In this document: positions 58,117-64,000 of the stretch, piece by piece
Layout: each line of letters begins with the position of its first letter
Position numbering within the stretch: position 1 is the first letter of the stretch
Assembly: GCA_037957365.1 (NCBI GenBank)
Contig: JARHVA010000398.1
Span: 1,848,001-1,912,000, forward strand
Length of the DNA: 64,000 nt
Reading direction: 5' to 3'
From: Torreya grandis
Taxonomy: Eukaryota; Streptophyta; Pinopsida; Cupressales; Taxaceae
Notes under the pieces: model-generated
Told to the model about the DNA's origin: nothing
What the model saw: only the letters and a program-made list of their open reading frames with translations
Database searches by the model: none
Program-made: the position numbers and the translations under genes

Positions 58117-59297
58117 ATATGGTATGGTCTCATCCCCTCTATATATAGATAGGAAAGATAGGGAGATAGGGGCTAGATAAATATATGGGTTACCCATATC
58201 TATAGATAGGGCTTTATATATCTATCTGGCTCCTATCTATATCTAGTGTAACCCTTTCTATATAGATGGGAAAGATATGGAGATAGGGGTTAAATAGATA
58301 GATACATATATAGGGGGACTCCCATATCTATATATCCGGACCCTATCTATCCTATATAGAGTTAGAGAGGGGGAGGGATCCCTAAGTATGAACTAATCTA
58401 TCTCCCCATAGATAGAGGGGGGAATTTGATTGGGTAGGGAGTGGATAGATATATAAGGTCAATTGAGGGCCCCCCTCTCTATCTATAGGGAGATAGATAG
58501 GGGCACTCACATGTATACATAGTTTTTTGGCTAGAGATATATAAGTATATATCTAGAGGGTAAGGCCCCCTCTATATATGAGGCATTCAATTTCTAGATA
58601 TCCATCTAAGGTCAATTGAGGGTTTAAATGACCTTATATATCTATCTAGTGAGGGATACTATCTCCACTTTATAATCAATACCCTATATCTAGATATGGT
58701 GACCCTATGTGAGGGACTCCCCCTGATGAAGGGGGGGATTCATCCAGGATGAGGGGTGAGTGGTAGATATATATAATAGGGGCCTATAGATTAGATATGG
58801 ACCCCATCTATATATATGTATATGATATGGGGTTGAGGGAATTTATCTATCCTATGATCTTGATCGATAGGGACACCTCTATTATTCTATATTTTTATAT
58901 TTCTATTCCATAGGGGGTTTATTTCATGACCCACCCTAGACATAGTTGGGATGAAATCATAATGGAGGTTAGGCGAGGGCCCCCAACTAGATGGGGCCCA
59001 TAGCCTAGTAGTAAGTTGAGCCAGTTTGAGCTAGAGGTGTCAATTTATTGATAGAGGTGGATTGGATGCTTAGAGATAAATCAATCTATGACCCAACTAT
59101 GTCTATGGATATGGGCCCAACTATAAAAGATAGGGGCTAAATCTATATATAAGTAGTCGAGTGACAAGAGTGGAGATAGTTTACCTCTATAGAACTCTAG
59201 GGTTAGTGGAGTTCCAATGCCACCAAATATCTCCCCTCTACCATTGCCATGCCATTAACCTTGAGGGGCTTTTCTATATCATATATAACTATCTATA

Positions 59298-59492
59298 GGG
59301 TGAGCATAGTATGTATAGAGATAGAGATAGATATAGAGATATAGATAGAGATAGAGAAAGAGATAGAGATAGAGATAGATATATAGATATAGATATACAT
59401 ATAGATAGATATATAGATGGAGATAGACATAGAAATATAAATAGAGATAGAGACAGAGATAGAGGTACATATAGAGATAGAGATAAATATAG
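59298..59492. repeat. (GATAGA)n/(GATA) microsatellite with partial composite motif
   Basis: It begins GGGTGAGCATAGTATGTATA, a truncated version of the dispersed hairpin motif, then about 170 bases of GATAGAGATAGATATA-type repeat. Both strands are open here (Asp/Arg-rich one way, Tyr/Leu-rich the other), which is a product of the repeat and not a gene. Confidence 0.85.
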
Positions 59493-59599
59493 AGTTTATT
59501 AGATTGGATTGGATTTGGAGTTTAGAGTTTAGAGTTAGTTTAGTTTATTTTATATAGAGGGCCAAAGAAACTCTAATCTATATAGTGGTAGGGGTACCC

Positions 59600-59696
59600 C
59601 AACCAAATAAATCTAAATTAATTTAAATATAGAGGGGATATAATCTAATCTATATAGAGAGAGGGAGGGGAAGGTGTATTCACTACCCTCAACCCA
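59600..59696 (-). repeat. Composite dispersed repeat, copy 3 (decayed)
   Basis: On the minus strand: GGGTTGAGGGTAGTGAATAC, then CCTTCCCCTCC, and farther on CCCCTCTATATTTAAATTAA. Order and spacing match the other copies despite many substitutions. Confidence 0.55.
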
Positions 59697-60379
59697 TAGA
59701 TATACATATAGAGTTTAATGAGAATTTAGATTTAAATATGGATTTAGTATAGATAGGGGATCGGTAGATCACACTAATAGATATAGTTGTCCATACTATG
59801 TCTAATCTATATAGGGCCACCAATCCCTATCTTATTGGGTGGGTTGGATCGGTAGGGAGTTAGGCACCCAATCTATTGTACATACTATATTTGTCCAACT
59901 AGGGGGAGGAACCCCCAAAACTAGTTAGAGGATTGGCCTATTTCCCATATTAGAGCTATGTTCTCTATGTGATAAAGCTATATATTGGGAGGGGGGCCTA
60001 TAAATGGGGACCCCATATCCTATATAGTTTAGTTTAGTTTAGTTTATGTAGAGTAGGGAGGGCCACCCATAACCCCTCTCTCTATATATGGTCTTTATGT
60101 ATATGGGAGTTAATTTAAATATAGAGGGGCTAAACTCTCTCTATATAGAGAGGGGAATTAGATTATTCTATTTAGGGGGGTTGGGTACTGTAGATATAAC
60201 TAAGGCCAATATTGGGTAGATAGAACTATAGGGCTTCTATTACCCCCATATATAGATAAGGTCCCCATATCTAGATATGATAGGGGGTTATATTCTAAAC
60301 TATTAGTAGATGGAGTGGAATTGGGAACCCATATAGATATATAGGCCTTTATTGGGGCAAATCATTCGTATTACATAAT

Positions 60380-61600
60380 AGTCAAGATAGAGAGTTGGTT
60401 TAGTTGAGGTGATCATATATGGTTAGGTTAAGGGAGATTTGAGTCTCATCACCCTATCTATTTCCCTCCATAGGAACCCTCTATTTATGATGGGGTAGAA
60501 CCTTAGATTAATAATGATGAACATCCATATGCCACATGACCCCACTATAAAGTCTGGTGGTAGGCATCCTATCATCCTATTTGATTACATTCTTATATCT
60601 TCCATATATATATTATCCACCTAGTACAACTCTTCAATGTACTCTTTCAACAATTTTATTCAAGGTATAGGTCCTTTTTATTCTAGCTCATGGATCGATT
60701 CACTCATCATGGATCATAATCATAATTTAGAATCTAATTATTTCCCCATATATTCTTCAAATGACCCACTTGAGGTCATATATAGTAGTCAAGGCCATCC
60801 AAATCTAGAGATATCCTCTCTTTCAAAGGCCAACATTTAAGGATGAACATATGCCCTATCTACCATAGAGTATAAGGGGGAGGGGTTAAAGTTATAAATT
60901 ATTATATTTTATAGATAGGGGTCATAAACCTAATCCCTAGATAGATAGGGCATCCATAGATAGATAGTTCATGGCTACTCAAATGATATCTATCAACATT
61001 AGGGTATGACACGACCCTCTACTCACCCTATATATATACATATCTACTCTTCTTCACCTCATGTAATGACTATATAGATATTGGGTGATTTGATGATTCC
61101 CATATGCATGGCCAACCTAGTGCAACTGACATCAACATCAACATAGATGACATGAAAAAATGTGAATCCTCATGGCTGAATGTGAGGGAATCCATGTTTA
61201 TCTCAACAATGAAGGTAGGGACCCACTCTATCTATATAGAGAAGGTGATATAATCTATCAAAAACCCCTCATGTGAGTGATCTCCTCTCCACCTTGGATT
61301 GGAGGAGTCATAGGATATACCTGAGTTGATTCTCATTGGGAAAAAAGTGGTTGATCAACCAAAATGAGGTTCATGATGGGGATTATGATGGTGGACCATC
61401 CAATGAAATACCCATTACTAATGCATCCAATGATGAATACTAAACTGGCTATCTAGCTGACACCACCATTATCATGGAACTGAACCGATGAGAATGGGAG
61501 TGGGAGTGGGGGTGGCCCTATATACTATATGGGAGTGATGAATTAGAAAATCATCACTCCTTTATGTATTGATTAGTATAGATATGGTTCCCCTAGATAT
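60380..61600. other. Less repetitive stretch, unassigned
   Basis: Within the low-complexity block this stretch has more ordinary base composition and short frames (for example plus 60637-60840, 67 codons). The same compositional relief marks the cob and atp8 pseudogenes, so it could hold another decayed mitochondrial gene. I could not match any mitochondrial protein I know in six frames. Confidence 0.3.
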
Positions 61601-61664
61601 ATAGGCCATCAATCCTATATAACTGGTCGTATATAGAGTTTGACCCTCTAGTTAATCTATCTAT

Positions 61665-61780
61665 GGGGTGAGCGTAGCAAATACCCCTCCCCTCCCCTTC
61701 CCCCCAATATCTAGGCTCCATATATTTAAACTAACTCCCATATTTATATAGAGACCATATATATATATATATATATGGGT
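61665..61780 (+). repeat. Composite dispersed repeat, copy 4
   Basis: GGGGTGAGCGTAGCAAATAC, CCCTCCCCTCCCC, then ATATTTAAACTAACTCCCAT and (TA)n. It is followed at 61800-61960 by a second shared segment (TTTATATGGTTGGGGATGG, then AAACTAAACTAAC) also found at 46205-46300 and in part at 48500-48560. Confidence 0.72.
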
Positions 61781-62008
61781 TAGGGGTTCCCTCCCCTCCT
61801 CTCTATATATGGGGAATCCCTCTATATTTAAACTCAACTTTATATGGTTGGGGATGGCCCCCCCCTTTATATAGATGAGATTTTCTTTGGCCCTCCCCTA
61901 TCTATATAAACTAAACTAAACTAAACTAACTCTAAAATCTAAAATTTAAACTCAACTATATACTTTTGGGGGTGGTATTAATATTTATAACATCTAAAAT
62001 CTATATAT

Positions 62009-62040
62009 GGGGTGAGCATAGTAAATACCCCTCTATATCT
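62009..62040 (+). repeat. Composite dispersed repeat, copy 5 (partial)
   Basis: GGGGTGAGCATAGTAAATAC then CCCTC; downstream it diverges from the other copies after a few bases. Confidence 0.65.
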
Positions 62041-64000
62041 AATATATATTGTGCTAAAAAAATAAATATTAAACCCATTAAAATCAATCCTGATATATAT
62101 ATAGGGGTTAGGGGTGGCCTTTCTATAAATTCTATATCTCTTTGGGAAGGGAAATCATAGTTAGATATAGGGTCTATATTGATCCCTATCAGTTCGGTAC
62201 ACATCATCCAATACACATCAAAGAATAAAACTCCATATATAGATAGGGGTAGAGGAGCTTAACCTTTACCTTTAGGAGTCGAGGGTAGCTAGGTGATAGT
62301 CGGTAGTCCCTATCCTTATAGAGATAGATGGGTGAGCCCACTACACCATTGATGTGAAGATTAGCTATCTGACTTACCTCTCGTATATACCAAACTATGA
62401 ATAACTATCTTGGGCAATCTAAGGGTATAGATATAGATAGGAAAAATCCCCTTCAATCAATATATAGGGGGGCATATTAATATAAATGGATTTTGGGTTA
62501 CTGAGGAGTCTATATCTATCTATGGGAGGAGAGGCCCCAAATAGAGAGACGGGCCCCTTATCCCCTATCTATCTATGGGGCGGAGAAGAAACTATATAGG
62601 GGTCCCATCCCCCAAATATCTAGACCATTAAATCCATATGGTGGCCCTCCTCCCTCTATAAAATTAAACTCAACTGAACTATATGGGATATGGAATATAT
62701 ATATATATGTATTATATATGTATGTTTGTATGTATGTATATAAAGAGAGAGAGAGAGGGGAGGCTATAAATCCATTCGATGAGCCCCCCCTATATAATGG
62801 GATATGGGGCACAATATATAATTTAGCCACCCCCCATAGATATATAGGTCTCTTTGCCAAAAAAGGATCAAGATATATAGGGAGGGGGTTTAATTGACTA
62901 GATAGATATATAGGGCAATTGAGGGCCGCACTCGACTGTATATAGATTAATAATCTAAATCTAAATCTAAATATAAATATAATTATGGGGTGGGGGTGTG
63001 GGTGATAATGAAACTATATACTTTTGGGATGCCACCATAACCATATATAATAGTAATATAGATCTATAAGGTGAGACTAGTGAACTCTATATATTAACTC
63101 AAATCTATCTTGTGCCCCCATCCCCATTTATATATCTTATCCCTAGATAAAGTTGGGAGGATAATAGATATAGATATATCTAGGGAGGGTGAGGGTAATG
63201 TGGGTCATAATTATTTAGTCCAGTCTGGGCCACCTAGAGTCTAATCCCCATATAAAGGGCCAATGCCAATGCCCCATATAGAATATATATACTCTATCTC
63301 TATCTTTATCTATATCTTCATATTATGGGGATTGGATCTATATAGAGGGGATGCATCCAAAATAACCACTAGATCTTATCTTTTTTATCTATCCAAGAAA
63401 CTAAGCCTTATCTGTATAAAGAGGGGACAAGAGCTTAGGCTATAAAATCCATCCAGATCCCTATCCCTTATCCCCTATCCCCTATACATAGTGAGGCTAA
63501 GGGAGGGGGGGAGGAGGGGCCATATAGTATGGAGGGGGACACTTGATAAATACAAATAGAGGGAGATGCCTTCCATATATCCATTTACATCTATTTGGAT
63601 GATAATCCCCATATAGATAAGGTTGTCTGAGTCCCTCACTACCCATCCCTCTACCAATCCCATGTCCCCTATATTATTTGGAGGGGGGTCATATCATTAT
63701 AATATTTGGATAATCCCTTATATATAATTTGATCAAGGTCCTATCCCCTATCTAATTGAGGGAGACTCTCTATCTATAATCAGTACCCCATATAGATGAG
63801 ATATATGGCAACCCCTAGACATAGTTGGGGCCCTCTATGGGGTGCTCAATCAAGTTATTGAGGGAAAATTATAAAATAGGTGTATCTACAAATAGATATA
63901 TCATGGACACTAAAAAAAATGGGCAAGGGTCCCTATCTAGGTGAGAGAATATATCAATCAATCAATCAATATATTTGGGGGTCGAGGGGTACTCTCTATA

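Noticed and set aside
59279..59502. Overlapping 63-codon frames on both strands (Tyr/Leu-rich and Asp/Arg-rich)
   Set aside because: They are the two translations of a GATAGA microsatellite, not genes.
59510..59560. TTTAGAG/TTTAG words resembling plant telomere repeat TTTAGGG
   Set aside because: Only a few imperfect copies, alternating with TTAGTT and lacking GGG; the same words occur across the block in the AAACT cassette.
60637..60840. 67-codon frame as a further mitochondrial gene
   Set aside because: No match to any plant mitochondrial protein I know in either neighbouring frame; left as unassigned.

Overview
The window reads as nuclear DNA of a plant with a large, repeat-dominated genome, and a gymnosperm is the best guess. 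That guess is an inference from the kinds and nesting of LTR retrotransposons and from a copied plant-type mitochondrial segment; nothing in the window names the species. I find no intact host gene. Almost every coding trace is a decayed retroelement or a mitochondrial pseudogene.

Layout. (1) 1-9.1 kb: AT-rich decayed repeats, with a probable solo LTR (3677-4633, near-perfect target duplication) and an LTR-like block (8015-8481). (2) 9131-24309: a large minus-strand LTR element with a perfect ATAAC target duplication and LTRs of about 1.69 kb. It has no visible protease, reverse transcriptase or integrase. It carries two long unrecognised reading frames, and each LTR holds about 13 G-box-like repeats upstream of a TATA box. 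A nearly complete Ty1/copia element (13761-19409, target duplication CAAGA, tRNA-iMet primer site) is inserted in its second frame. (3) 25.1-29.5 kb: a decayed Ty3/gypsy element on the minus strand. (4) 31-39.1 kb: a second, different decayed Ty3/gypsy element on the plus strand, followed at 39.8-41.1 kb by an extra, unrecognised coding remnant.

(5) 41.2-64 kb: an abrupt change to a peculiar low-complexity DNA made of TATATAG, GATA/TATC, G-runs and C-runs, with recurring word-like motifs on both strands. Two full-length but broken mitochondrial genes lie in it: cob (53318-54475) and atp8 (55891-56355). The cob copy keeps codons that plant mitochondria normally correct by C-to-U RNA editing, so it came from DNA rather than cDNA. 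The simplest reading is an old mitochondrial insertion (NUMT) that may span much of this block.

(6) Inside that block, 49136-52515 is a small TRIM-like LTR element (target duplication GGGGT). Into its internal tandem array a second mini-element (50006-52012, target duplication CCTTT) has inserted. The second is an internally deleted relative of the copia element at 13.8-19.4 kb. These insertions argue that the block was nuclear when they landed. The copia family shares a palindromic CGACGTCGG motif that recurs in the LTRs of both relatives and as a 21-bp tandem array inside the copia polyprotein.
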